Part shown: positions 8,474-17,077 of the stretch, in pieces
How the letters are laid out: each line of letters begins with the position of its first letter
How positions within the stretch are numbered: the first letter of the stretch is position 1
Made by a program: the position numbers and the translations under genes
DNA from: Owenweeksia sp.
GTDB taxonomy: Bacteria; Bacteroidota; Bacteroidia; Flavobacteriales; Schleiferiaceae
DNA length: 64,000 nucleotides
Assembly (NCBI GenBank): GCA_002695025.1
Contig: NZNV01000020.1
Coordinates: forward strand, 186,001-250,000
Direction: 5' to 3'
Notes under the pieces: model-generated
The model's input: the letters and a program-made list of their open reading frames with translations, nothing else
Told to the model about the DNA's origin: nothing
The model's database searches: none

Positions 8474-8707
8474 TTGGGAGACATTCAACTACTCTTTGCT
8501 GTCCAATTATTATCCACGGGTTACGATTCGATACTAAGCATTTCACACCGTTGTGGCTTTTCAGATCAAGCCCATTTAAACCGAAAATTTAAACGGTCAT
8601 TTGGATGGTCCCCCGCCCAATTTCAGAAGAAGGGCCCTGTTCTCCAGGATTTTAAATGGTTGAAAAACGTAGTGACGTCACAAACAGACAATAGTATGCC
8701 TGTTTAA
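8474..8707 (+). CDS. second half of the tandem AraC protein (frame -1)
   Basis: 77 residues if counted from a TTG, but the frame is open back through the A9 run, so it is better read as the continuation of the preceding gene. It holds the second helix-turn-helix of an AraC domain: SILSISHRCGFSDQAHLNRKF and then FKRSFGWSPAQF, the canonical AraC C-terminal signature. With the upstream part it would make a protein of about 280 residues with two complete AraC DNA-binding units. As an isolated ORF it has no good start, so it is either made by frameshifting or is a pseudogene fragment. Confidence 0.5.
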   Translation: MGDIQLLFAVQLLSTGYDSILSISHRCGFSDQAHLNRKFKRSFGWSPAQFQKKGPVLQDFKWLKNVVTSQTDNSMPV

Positions 8708-8743
8708 TTCAAGTTTATCGCCAGGGTCTATTGCAATTTTGTG

Positions 8744-8802
8744 TTATCCAATTGATGCATCACCGGATAGGCGTAAACCGAAAAGCCTCTTAACAGAGTA
8801 GG
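8744..8802 (+). promoter_or_regulatory. leader RNA element, copy A (CCGAAAAGC/TAGG family)
   Basis: A hairpin TATCC (8745-8749)/GGATA (8765-8769) is followed by GGCG, then CCGAAAAGCC (8778-8787), a short hairpin CTCT/AGAG and TAGG (8799-8802). It ends 23 nt before the ATG of the 8826 gene. The same arrangement precedes five other genes in the window (22673 minus, 26987, 27521, 48556, 50216). The short hairpin varies in sequence but stays paired, which points to RNA rather than a protein-binding site. Confidence 0.65.
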
Positions 8803-8825
8803 TAAACAAATTAAATATTTAAACT

Positions 8826-9446
8826 ATGTCAGATATTAAATTAAACCTGGTCAATTTATCCCAGGATGCCAACAACAGCAGTTATGTGATCTTTCAAAAG
8901 AACGCTTCTCTTGATACTGCGGTGCAGGATGTAGCCTGGATAGTGGTTAAGAACCTGGGAATTAATGACAACCACCCATTTGTGTACCCTATGGGTCTGA
9001 CCGTTAGTGCCCAGGATTCAGATGGTAACTATATGCCACAAATTGCTACAGAGAACGATAGCGTGCACAGCGTTGAAATGACCCCGTCAGGGCACCGCCT
9101 GAGCCAGAGCCCTGGTAAAAAGGCGGCTAATCCCCGGGAGGTGGAGCTTTGGAATTCCCTTTCGCAGGGAGCAATTCATGCGGAAATATACCGCAATGGC
9201 AAGTTATTGGCTAGAAAGAGCAATGTGGTTCCCGGTTCGAAGGCCAATTTTAAGTTCAAACCTTCCATTTTTATAGGTTGCGTATCGCAGTTGGAGGAAG
9301 GGGCTGTAATGGATTCCAATGTTACCGTGCAACACCTTCAGGAAATACCGTTGCTGGGCATAAAACAGGCCGATATTGTAATTAGCGGTGGAGGAATAGG
9401 CTCTGAAGCTACAGGCTATCAATTTACACTTGAAAATATAAGCTAG
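8826..9446 (+). CDS. uncharacterised soluble protein preceded by the leader element
   Basis: 206 residues, no signal peptide or membrane segment. I do not recognise a family. The sequence is rich in beta-prone stretches (SSYVIFQKNA, ADIVISGGG, GYQFTLENIS) with one central helix-prone segment (REVELWNSLSQGAIHAEIYR, 107-126). The two-part character suggests two small beta-rich domains. Its leader carries the RNA element, so it is probably co-regulated with the genes at 26987, 27521, 48556 and 50216 and with the lipoprotein at 22101. The next gene starts about 80 nt downstream. Confidence 0.7.
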   Translation: MSDIKLNLVNLSQDANNSSYVIFQKNASLDTAVQDVAWIVVKNLGINDNHPFVYPMGLTVSAQDSDGNYMPQIATENDSVHSVEMTPSGHRLSQSPGKKAANPREVELWNSLSQGAIHAEIYRNGKLLARKSNVVPGSKANFKFKPSIFIGCVSQLEEGAVMDSNVTVQHLQEIPLLGIKQADIVISGGGIGSEATGYQFTLENIS

Positions 9447-9526
9447 AGTAGCCTTATGTTTTGTATCCGGGAAGGTCTATCTCAAGCTTCCCGGATACTC
9501 TTTTAATCATTTATAAAACAACAAGC

Positions 9527-10564
9527 ATGAAAACACTGGAAAAAGCAGAGGCTGATGCCCTTTGTACCATCGTACTCCTGGGGTATTGCCAATCAAAAAA
9601 GAAAACTCCCACTTTTGTATATGAACTTAAGTCTAAAGAAGACTACTCAAAAGTTAAAAGTATATTTAATGGCCTTGGAGTACAGATTACCATACAGGAA
9701 GCGCTTCCTAAAACTGAGAATGCTGTAATTATTGCGGAAACTTCCAGAACCGCTTATTATGGATCCAATAAAAAGATAATTTCGGATATTGAAAACAGAC
9801 TTAACAGGAGTCTGGAAAAGCTCACTGAAGATAACCTGTTTGGTGCTTATATAGGAGGACGTTCGACCATTGCCGCCATTGAACTAATAGGCAGTTCAAT
9901 CATACAACAGTACAGACCCAGGTACAGAGCGGTAGATAGCGATATTGAGGACCGATATAGCAAAGCCATAAAAAACACCCGAGGAGTATCTGGCATACTT
10001 AGAGAAAATTATATACCTCAAATTGATAAGGTAAAGATAAGATTAGAGCTGGAACCGTTTGAACCGGAGGAAAACAGCGGTGTCAGGCCGGGCTTTCAAG
10101 ATCAATATTTGCCAGGACATTTATTTAAAAGTATACATGGCATGGTAGCCTCAATGATACTATTTGCCTTTGTTGATGATAAGAATGCCTTTAATTTTGA
10201 GCTGGCCTACAGCCGGGGAACTACCAAGGTAGCTTCATGTTTTCCCTGCTGTGCTTTTATGACAGCCAACGGAGTACCACCTTCTGCCACCCACCTGGGA
10301 CGCGGTGATAACTGGAACCTTCCCGATCCAAACCTTAGAAATGTCACCTATTTAAAGAAACCCTGGGTTGAAAAAATAAACGAATGGTACCAAATGGGGA
10401 TGAAGGTATTAGCAGATAAAAGAAAGACAACGGCCTGGCACGATATGGGTTTTTCTGGTTCTGATGTTCATGAAGTTTTCCTGGAAGCCTTAACCTTTGA
10501 AGGACCCTTTACACAAAAGGTTATTGACACTACGTTTGAAGAGCAGAAAGTGTCTGGTGGGTGA
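9527..10564 (+). CDS. uncharacterised protein with a CxxCC motif
   Basis: 345 residues from the ATG at 9527; a TTG further upstream would extend it, but the ATG start gives a sensible N-terminus (MKTLEKAEADALC). No signal peptide. A Cys-rich motif, ASCFPCCAFM, lies at about residue 236-245, followed by ATHLGRGDNWN. The Cys/His combination could bind zinc, and I considered a deaminase-like core, but no HxE motif is evident. It is probably transcribed with the 8826 gene and the two downstream genes. Confidence 0.68.
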   Translation: MKTLEKAEADALCTIVLLGYCQSKKKTPTFVYELKSKEDYSKVKSIFNGLGVQITIQEALPKTENAVIIAETSRTAYYGSNKKIISDIENRLNRSLEKLTEDNLFGAYIGGRSTIAAIELIGSSIIQQYRPRYRAVDSDIEDRYSKAIKNTRGVSGILRENYIPQIDKVKIRLELEPFEPEENSGVRPGFQDQYLPGHLFKSIHGMVASMILFAFVDDKNAFNFELAYSRGTTKVASCFPCCAFMTANGVPPSATHLGRGDNWNLPDPNLRNVTYLKKPWVEKINEWYQMGMKVLADKRKTTAWHDMGFSGSDVHEVFLEALTFEGPFTQKVIDTTFEEQKVSGG

Positions 10565-10627
10565 TGATTTTAATCACGCAATCTGTTTCAAAGTGTATTA
10601 GAACGCCAAATTGAAATTATAATCTGT

Positions 10628-11092
10628 ATGAAAGGCTTTCTTGATATAGATCATTCCAGGACTAATTTCAAATTAGATTATCGGGTGAATGGATTGTGCA
10701 TGGCGGTACCTTCTTTAAAAGAGTTGTATGCTAAACAATTGCATAACAGGCTATCTGCTAAGGGAAACAGTATTTACCTGGATCAATTACACCGGGAGAT
10801 ATCCTCTGATTTACCCTCGCTGAAACCTCTTTATTTCAGTGAGGTCCTCAATCAAAAAACAGCAATACTCTCGTTTAATGATGTTCGTAGGTATATTAAT
10901 TATGACTGTGCAGTTTTTGCCGGGGTTATAAGACTAAGCGAGGGTCCGGCCCATACGTTGCTAATTCATGGTTATGATACTGGTTGTCAGGAAATCAGCG
11001 CTTTGCATTTACAGAAGCAAGAGATGTTAAAAATGAAATTTAAGGAGTTAGAAGCGTATTTCTGGTTTGAAACCCTGATCATTCAGATATAG
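10628..11092 (+). CDS. small protein with a possible papain-like Cys/His pair
   Basis: 154 residues, no signal peptide. NGLCMAVPSLKELY (about 21-34) followed 80 residues later by AHTLLIHGYDTG (about 108-119) recalls the Cys-helix and His-strand arrangement of small papain-like (C39/C70) proteases, whose His strand commonly reads xHxxxixGYD. The Cys context lacks the usual CWAA. Protease activity is therefore a weak inference. It sits between two other unknown genes on the same strand. Confidence 0.55.
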   Translation: MKGFLDIDHSRTNFKLDYRVNGLCMAVPSLKELYAKQLHNRLSAKGNSIYLDQLHREISSDLPSLKPLYFSEVLNQKTAILSFNDVRRYINYDCAVFAGVIRLSEGPAHTLLIHGYDTGCQEISALHLQKQEMLKMKFKELEAYFWFETLIIQI

Positions 11093-11120
11093 AATTTCAC
11101 CGTCACCAAAGCTTGCCAAA

Positions 11121-11753
11121 TTGTACCATTTCATGTTTCCAACCAACAAGAGTTTCATAAAAGACCTCAGGGAGCTAAGCACTATAAAATGTAGAGTTTA
11201 TAATACGGGAATGTGTAGTCTCTTTTTTGCTTTAAATGCTTTAGGGGCAATAAAGCCTGAATTCCTAATCAAATGGCTTTACAGGGCGGGTCAGCATAAT
11301 GGTGTTGCTCAATTATGGTGTCTCCTGAACTTCCTGAGAATTTCTGTCCTGCCAGGTAAAAGGAGGCATTGCAGCGTTTTTCTTTTACCTTCAATTCTGG
11401 CCAAAATGGTTATCTGTGCAGGAAGACCCGCCCCTCAAATAAATATTCAGCCTGGGGGTTATAAATTGTTAGAAACTGTTTATCCTAACGAAGCCAGGCA
11501 TTGTATAGAAACAATAGGCCCTGCAAACCTGAACCTTCAGGCTGCAACTTATTCCGCTCCTGAAGGGCAGAATATCCACCTGCTTTGTGTTTTTACGGAT
11601 ACAAGAGGAGTAAGTTGGGTAGTGCAAAGTAGTAACACTCATTTTTTTGACCCTTTTAATGGAACGTTTGATAATAAGTGGTCTCCTCAAAAGACTTTTG
11701 ATCCAATGGGATCTGAATATTCTTTTTCTGGTTTATGGCTGGTTGTAAGTTAG
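11121..11753 (+). CDS. possible YopT-like cysteine protease fold protein
   Basis: 210 residues, no signal peptide. NTGMCSLFFALNAL (about 29-42) resembles the Cys helix of papain-like enzymes. A later His (QNIHLL, about 155) and the strand THFFDPFNG (about 180-188) resemble the His and FFDPNxG Asp motif of YopT/C58 proteases. The His-to-Asp distance is longer than in YopT. It follows another possible Cys/His protein by 28 nt, so the two may form a pair. Function not established. Confidence 0.5.
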   Translation: MYHFMFPTNKSFIKDLRELSTIKCRVYNTGMCSLFFALNALGAIKPEFLIKWLYRAGQHNGVAQLWCLLNFLRISVLPGKRRHCSVFLLPSILAKMVICAGRPAPQINIQPGGYKLLETVYPNEARHCIETIGPANLNLQAATYSAPEGQNIHLLCVFTDTRGVSWVVQSSNTHFFDPFNGTFDNKWSPQKTFDPMGSEYSFSGLWLVVS

Positions 11754-11807
11754 AAATACAGGGCATAACTGTTTCCTAATAAAAAATGATGGTAAATAAT
11801 GAAGGGT

Positions 11808-11841
11808 AGTAGAGTTATCACTCATTTCATTTGGTTTATAA
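11808..11841. repeat. partial copy of the lodA-like gene 5' end
   Basis: About 30 nt here (around 11810-11839) match the DNA spanning the start codon and leader of the lodA-like gene (about 7465-7495) with one difference, in the same orientation. Read on the minus strand it would start MSDNS, as LodA does, but the frame soon ends. The remaining gap (11754-12091) shows no gene; a CotH promoter must lie within it. Confidence 0.5.
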
Positions 11842-12091
11842 AAAGTCTTCCAAAAAGGTAGTTGGGATGGGTAAACCTTACAACTACAATAGTATCATAT
11901 TTAGCAGGTGATTATTTATGAAGTATAAACGGTGAATTTTTTCTCGTGAATAGCAGCGTATCGGTCTGGGATGTTAAACCATAAAGCTATTTATTGCGAT
12001 TTTTAAGGGTGTAGCCACTAAAAAGAGGGTGTTTTTGTAAGGTTAACGGAAAGAAAAGGTTTGGTACCTTTCCTTTTTAATTCAACCAATT

Positions 12092-13582
12092 ATGAAAACA
12101 ACCACCAAACTGATTCTTAGTGTATGCATTGGTCTGCTTACTTTTTCAGCGGGCCATGCCCAGCCTCCTTTTTTGGTGCAGGCACCGGATAGTTTTGCCA
12201 CCCCCGTCCTGATTATTATTCCTGATAAAACGGTGGACTGGCGAACGCTTGATACCGGAACAACCGTAAAAGCTAACTTTTACTATGTGATGAATAATAC
12301 GGGTACTGTGCAGAGTATAGTATCCAATAATCAGCTGATACCGGAGCATGTAAAAGTTAGTGGCAAGCTGCACGTTCGTGGTGATGCTACATCTCAGGAC
12401 CCCAAGAAACAATTTGAGGTATCTCTGCACAAAAAAACCAAGGGCAGCCACTTCCTGGGGATGGAAGATGGAGGTAAACACTGGGTATTCAATGATTGCG
12501 GAGCCGTTGACGTTACCCTTATGCGGAACGTCCTCACCTTTATCACCCAAAATGGCATGGGGCAATATGCTCCGGCCTGGAAATGGTTTGAGGTGTTCTT
12601 TTGCGCAGACACTTCCTCCATTACCAATATGGCCGAAATATTGAATAATCATTACCGGGGGGTGTATTTACTGTTTGATAAGATCCGCTTTGAGAAGCAT
12701 CGTGTAAGCGGGAAGTATCACAAAAAGGATCCGGGTGCCAGTGATGCGATCATTCAAATTAATCAGGCTGCCCGTGAAAAATACTATCCGCTTAGCTGGC
12801 ATGTAGCCCCGGCCAGCCCTGCGGAAGTTTATGAACCCAAACTGGATGATCTTGGGGACACCTCTTCGGTATACACAGAAATTGACAACTGGTATAGCGA
12901 GTGGGGTAAGCGCTCTGATGTTATATACCGGAATTATGTCCTCAATAGCGATACGGGGGTGCCGGACAGCCTTTTGAGAAAGCTGAGGACATGGTCGGAT
13001 TACCAGTCCTTTGCCACGTATTTCCTGATCAATGAACTGGCTAAAGACCAGGATGGTTATCACAAGAGCACTTTCATGGTAAAGCGTGATACGGTATGTT
13101 ATGCGGGTCCGCTTTGGGACAAGAACAAATCCTACGGTAATTTATTCAATAACCCGGATAGTACCTCTTTTTACAATACTCCGTCCGGTTGGTTGTATAA
13201 AGACGGAACCAAAACCAAGAACCCGGATGCTAACCAGTCACCCCAGTGGTGGAGTGCCATGTTACTGGACCCGGTGTTTTGTGATACGGTTTGGTCTCAA
13301 TGGAGCCGTTATAAAACGACTTTACTGGATACCAATAGTATGAATAGCTTTATTGATGAACAGGTACGGTATTTAAGCATACCTACGTCCACGGCAAAAA
13401 ACCTTGAATCCGCTTTACTGCGCAATAACGCATGCTGGCAAAATGGATCTAATCTTACACTGGCAAAGTACAATCAGCAGGTAAGCGAGTTGAAAAATTA
13501 CCTGGCGGCACGGATCCTGTGGATGGATACGGCTCTTCCCAGGCTTTTAAAGAAGTCAGGTTTTTCAGTTCCACCTCACTAA
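12092..13582 (+). CDS. secreted CotH kinase-family protein
   Basis: 496 residues. It has a clear Sec signal peptide (MKTTTKLILSVCIGLLTFSAGHA, cleavage near residue 23). The body fits the CotH family: KVSGKLHVRGDATSQDPK (about 88-105), VFNDCGAVDVTLMRN (about 132-146) and YRGVYLLFDKIRFEKHRV (about 188-205), then a region with FLINELAKDQDGYHKS and YAGPLWDKNKSYGN (about 315-355). These last two correspond to the Asp-bearing catalytic or metal loops of CotH-like secretion kinases. CotH proteins phosphorylate spore-coat proteins in Bacillus; in Bacteroidota they are extracellular or periplasmic and their substrates are mostly unknown. It converges with the phosphoesterase gene. Confidence 0.8.
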   Translation: MKTTTKLILSVCIGLLTFSAGHAQPPFLVQAPDSFATPVLIIIPDKTVDWRTLDTGTTVKANFYYVMNNTGTVQSIVSNNQLIPEHVKVSGKLHVRGDATSQDPKKQFEVSLHKKTKGSHFLGMEDGGKHWVFNDCGAVDVTLMRNVLTFITQNGMGQYAPAWKWFEVFFCADTSSITNMAEILNNHYRGVYLLFDKIRFEKHRVSGKYHKKDPGASDAIIQINQAAREKYYPLSWHVAPASPAEVYEPKLDDLGDTSSVYTEIDNWYSEWGKRSDVIYRNYVLNSDTGVPDSLLRKLRTWSDYQSFATYFLINELAKDQDGYHKSTFMVKRDTVCYAGPLWDKNKSYGNLFNNPDSTSFYNTPSGWLYKDGTKTKNPDANQSPQWWSAMLLDPVFCDTVWSQWSRYKTTLLDTNSMNSFIDEQVRYLSIPTSTAKNLESALLRNNACWQNGSNLTLAKYNQQVSELKNYLAARILWMDTALPRLLKKSGFSVPPH

Positions 13583-13589
13583 GGCCGGA

Positions 13590-13636
13590 GCGCAGGAGGA
13601 TATATCCTTCTGCGCCCGCCCTAAAAGCTTAAGCTT
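13590..13636. terminator. bidirectional terminator between convergent genes
   Basis: GCGCAG (13590-13595) pairs with CTGCGC (13609-13614) around a near-palindromic AGGATATATCCT core. It is followed by AAAAGCTTAAGCTTTT (13621-13636). It lies between the convergent CotH-like (+) and phosphoesterase (-) genes. Confidence 0.6.
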
Positions 13637-15551
13637 TTATAAAAACATCTTCTTTGTTTAAAAGAATCACCAACAGGTAGTAAAAGGTAGTGCGGCTTTT
13701 ATGCCGATTGGAAGTGCCCATTTTAGTACATACGGTTTCAATCACTTCATCCAGGTCAGGACTTGCCGGCATATTCAGCTTGCCCTCCAGGAAGTTCTTT
13801 TTTACCGTTTTCAGTTCCTCCGGATCGGAGCAGGCTACCAATGAGGCGTCCCGGTCATGTGTGGCGGGACCCAGGTATGTATGAATGGCATCGTACAGAT
13901 CAGGATTGTAAGCCACATCTATATTATTCAGTTCCCTTTGCAGCACTTCGTCAGGAGCTATAACGGCTTTGGGGAGTTTCATTTGGGGAGCTCTACGTTT
14001 CAATGTAGCCAGTATCTTGCGGGAGAGCTCATTAAGGTCTTCCATGGTTTTTACGCTCTTAATACTCCCGTGGTACAGTTGATTCAGCAATGGAAGGGAG
14101 AAATTGTTGCGCCTGGCGGTATGTACCAGGTAACGGTGCATGATCATACTCTGCAACTCATTAGGTGGTTGAGACTTGTTTGGTTTGCAGGTATTACTCA
14201 GTGGAGCGCTGATCTCTACATTGGTTCGGGCCTGGCCGGGTGAAAGGGTTATAACATCCGTAAAGGAAGAGGCATGAAGTACACGTGAACCCAATAACCA
14301 TTTTTCGCGATCTATACCAAAGTGGTCCAAAACAGTGGCCAATACCGAGCTATGGTCAAAAGGTATAGAGCCTTTTGCGCGGATTACGGTTTTTTCGTCA
14401 ATGAGAGGAGAGACGAGTAGAAGAGGAACCCGTACCCCCAGTTTAGTGAAGGAAAAAGGCACTTCAAAATCATCCGGTGGTAGGGTGCCATCTGCAGGGT
14501 GATGCCAGGGGGCTACGGTATCCGGGGGTGTTACATGATCATAGGTGCCCCCGTGTTCATCAAAATTGATGATCAGCAGTGTTTTAGCCCAGGCTTCCGG
14601 GTTGGATTGTAAGGCAGTATACAATTCGTGAACAAACTGCTCACCACAGCCTACGTTGCCGGGCGGATGATAGTCATTACCGTTCCAGCCTATACCGTGT
14701 TCTTTTAAATACCAAGCTGGCTCTATGAAACTGAATTTAGGTAAGCTACCGCTTTTCGCCTTGCTCATGAATGCTTCTATTCCGGCAAAATGATGCGGGT
14801 ATTTCGGAGTTCTGTGCAAAGGAATCCAGGTGGGATTGGACATGGTGGGCCAAAGCAGGTCTTCAGTAAAACAATATTCACCGGGTAGATTGGTTGGCCA
14901 TTTATTACTGTAAAATATCATCCAGTCATCGGTAGAACCATGACCATTCTCTGACAAAACGTTCCATACGTTTCTGCCGGTAAAGTCGTAGGGCGTTAAA
15001 ACACCTTCAACGGTCATCCAGTAGTTGTTGACCATTGCCGTTCTTTTAGAACCTATATCGTGATAGTTACCAATGGAATTACCGGTTAATGAAAAAGCGC
15101 GGTTGCAGTTGGTTTGGGTGGGAATAGAAGAGAAGTAGGCATCTGAAACGGCAAACTTTTTGGCGAGGTCGTTCAATACCGGTAATGAATCCGGGGTGTA
15201 GGCGGCCATGATCTCTTCTGGCTTTTTAGATCCAGTGGTGGCAAAATCATTGAAGAACCCACCCATTGGGTTACCGTTGGTGTTGGCGACCTGTATTTGT
15301 ACGTGTTGAAACTCTTCATGAGGGTCAACAGCAGGTATCTGCTGGCCTTGCTGTTTATTAATAGCGGTAGCTGGAAATTTAAAGCCGGAAGTATCCCGGT
15401 TGAAATAATCACCGCTCTGCAGGCCATCAAAGGGTTTGTCAGAAGGAGGAATAAAGGTTTTGGGTGTATCATTTTGGTAGAGCCACCCCAGAACGCTGTC
15501 AAACGATCGGTTTTCCAGCATCAGGTATACAATGTGTTCAATATTTTCCAT
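13629..15551 (-). CDS. phospholipase C/acid phosphatase-type phosphoesterase
   Basis: 640 residues, no signal peptide. It starts NIEHIVYLMLENRSFDSVLG (3-22), the family start with the metal-binding ENRSFD. Further motifs are IPTQTNCNRAFSLTGNS (about 144-160), INFDEHGGTYDHVTPPD (about 329-345) and PFDHSSVLATVLDHFG (about 400-415). These are the alkaline-phosphatase-superfamily metal ligands of PF04185 phospholipases C. Members cleave phosphatidylcholine or other phosphodiesters. Most secreted homologues have a Tat signal; its absence is notable. It follows the HExxH gene by 128 nt on the same strand and may be the last gene of that operon. Confidence 0.85.
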   Translation of the reverse strand: MENIEHIVYLMLENRSFDSVLGWLYQNDTPKTFIPPSDKPFDGLQSGDYFNRDTSGFKFPATAINKQQGQQIPAVDPHEEFQHVQIQVANTNGNPMGGFFNDFATTGSKKPEEIMAAYTPDSLPVLNDLAKKFAVSDAYFSSIPTQTNCNRAFSLTGNSIGNYHDIGSKRTAMVNNYWMTVEGVLTPYDFTGRNVWNVLSENGHGSTDDWMIFYSNKWPTNLPGEYCFTEDLLWPTMSNPTWIPLHRTPKYPHHFAGIEAFMSKAKSGSLPKFSFIEPAWYLKEHGIGWNGNDYHPPGNVGCGEQFVHELYTALQSNPEAWAKTLLIINFDEHGGTYDHVTPPDTVAPWHHPADGTLPPDDFEVPFSFTKLGVRVPLLLVSPLIDEKTVIRAKGSIPFDHSSVLATVLDHFGIDREKWLLGSRVLHASSFTDVITLSPGQARTNVEISAPLSNTCKPNKSQPPNELQSMIMHRYLVHTARRNNFSLPLLNQLYHGSIKSVKTMEDLNELSRKILATLKRRAPQMKLPKAVIAPDEVLQRELNNIDVAYNPDLYDAIHTYLGPATHDRDASLVACSDPEELKTVKKNFLEGKLNMPASPDLDEVIETVCTKMGTSNRHKSRTTFYYLLVILLNKEDVFIKA

Positions 15552-15679
15552 GATTTGATTTTGGTTATAATGGTTTAAAATATACAGTTTAATATGCCAG
15601 ATTAAACCGTGATTTATAATGTTAAAAGGTAAAATATTTATTGATTCTAATCGAGTATTTTTGTATTAATTACAGCTGG

Positions 15680-17077
15680 TTAAAAAGGTGCTACCTCCAT
15701 TCCTAAAGTACGGTAGGCTGGTGCCTCCAAAGCCTTCCGGATATGCTGTACATCGGTACTATGATCTTTCAGTGTATGCAGGGTTTCCTCCACCGAAGCC
15801 AGTGGGCGTGCATAGATCACCCGGGCATTGGTTTCACGGAATAATTGCTGTAAACGGGCCAGGAATTCCGGTTGCTCCAGCAAAGCATTGTCATGACCAA
15901 AATCGAGGATAGCCTTAGGGTACTGTTTTACGGCATAATTGGCCAATTGGAGTTTCAGGAATTCATATTCTGCCAGGTTAAAAACGCCTTCCTTTAACCA
16001 ATTGCGCAGGTATTGTTCCGGGTGGAATTTGCCGCTATCATTAAAAGCTTTCACCAATTCCACCGAACCGTATTTTGCGAGTTGCTTTTGCTGCACTACA
16101 GCTGACTGCGCCCATACCTGCCATTTTATTTCATCCAGACGCACTACTTTGCGCCTGGTTTCTTTGATAAGCTGGTTTATAACTTTTTTGCGACTTTCAG
16201 GCGTTAAACCGATCAGGGCAATGGGTCCTTCTTTTTGCTGTGATCCCGTGGCTTTCCACTCAGCCAGCCCCTGCTTTACTTCCTCATGCGCCCAAGGCAG
16301 GAACGTACTCATAAAAGCCTGTCCCTCAGGTGTAAGTTTTGCACAACGCTCTACCCATTGCAGCCCCTTTTTAATCCGCATAGCGTTTTGGTAGAGCAGA
16401 CCGTGCACAAAATCACGGTACTCCATTTTTACCTGGGACAACATCCTGCGGTCCAGTGCTAAAACGTGTGTAAAAGCATATACTCCATGAAAAACAGCCG
16501 GCATGGGTCGGGGAATATCCAGCCGAACCGGGCTATCATACAACTGATCCGGTTGGTTCGTAAACAATGGCCCCGGTGTTTCAAAGTGCTGCCCTAAGGA
16601 AAATAATTTATTATGAGCGGTTTCATGGACGATGGCCTGGGCCAGTAATACCGGGTTGTGGACCGTAGCCCACATACTGCCAAGAGTGTCGGCAGGCTGG
16701 TGGCTGTTGGAGCCGGGATGATCTCTGCGGCCTTCAATACCTTTTATAAAAACCGGATTGAATTCATGCACAATCACTCCACACTGGGCATACATTTCCG
16801 GCCAGGACTGTAAGAGCCTTTCCGCCTCTTTCAACATGGGGTGATCAAAAGGCGCGTGTTCAAATGAGCTGAGGAAGTCATCATCCCAATCCCGATGTCG
16901 GAGAGCCACTTTATCGTTAAGATAACCGGGTTCATCCGCTTGTTTGTGTGGGGCTACCTTTAGCCGGGTATGGCGGGCTGCTTTCAGCAAAAGGGCGGTA
17001 TCGCTGCCGTCTTCCATCGGTTTGGCTACATGGCTCCAGTCTTTTAATGTGAGTATGGATAGTGTTTCAGTTTCCAT
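15680..17077 (-). CDS. HExxH-motif protein, probable peptide-modification enzyme
   Basis: 465 residues. The HETAH motif (151-155) lies in LLAQAIVHETAHNKLFSLG, as in the HExxH proteins found beside radical SAM peptide maturases (FxsB-type extensions and so-called aKG-HExxH hydroxylases). It is not a typical secreted metalloprotease: there is no signal peptide. The C-terminal 150 residues look like a separate P-loop-free domain (AVKQYPKAILDFGHDNALLE, 383-402). It overlaps the upstream gene by 11 nt, so translation is coupled to the radical SAM operon. Its likely job is a second modification, such as beta-hydroxylation, or proteolysis of the modified protein. Which one cannot be decided from sequence. 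Confidence 0.72.
   Translation of the reverse strand: METETLSILTLKDWSHVAKPMEDGSDTALLLKAARHTRLKVAPHKQADEPGYLNDKVALRHRDWDDDFLSSFEHAPFDHPMLKEAERLLQSWPEMYAQCGVIVHEFNPVFIKGIEGRRDHPGSNSHQPADTLGSMWATVHNPVLLAQAIVHETAHNKLFSLGQHFETPGPLFTNQPDQLYDSPVRLDIPRPMPAVFHGVYAFTHVLALDRRMLSQVKMEYRDFVHGLLYQNAMRIKKGLQWVERCAKLTPEGQAFMSTFLPWAHEEVKQGLAEWKATGSQQKEGPIALIGLTPESRKKVINQLIKETRRKVVRLDEIKWQVWAQSAVVQQKQLAKYGSVELVKAFNDSGKFHPEQYLRNWLKEGVFNLAEYEFLKLQLANYAVKQYPKAILDFGHDNALLEQPEFLARLQQLFRETNARVIYARPLASVEETLHTLKDHSTDVQHIRKALEAPAYRTLGMEVAPF

Noticed and set aside
8744-8802. c-di-GMP-I (GEMM) riboswitch for the leader element
   Set aside because: Only the AAAGCC segment is similar; the GCAAACC part, the tetraloop receptor and the following P3 stem are missing.
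9527-10564. Toxin-type deaminase from the CFPCC motif
   Set aside because: No upstream HxE/CxE motif at a suitable distance was found.
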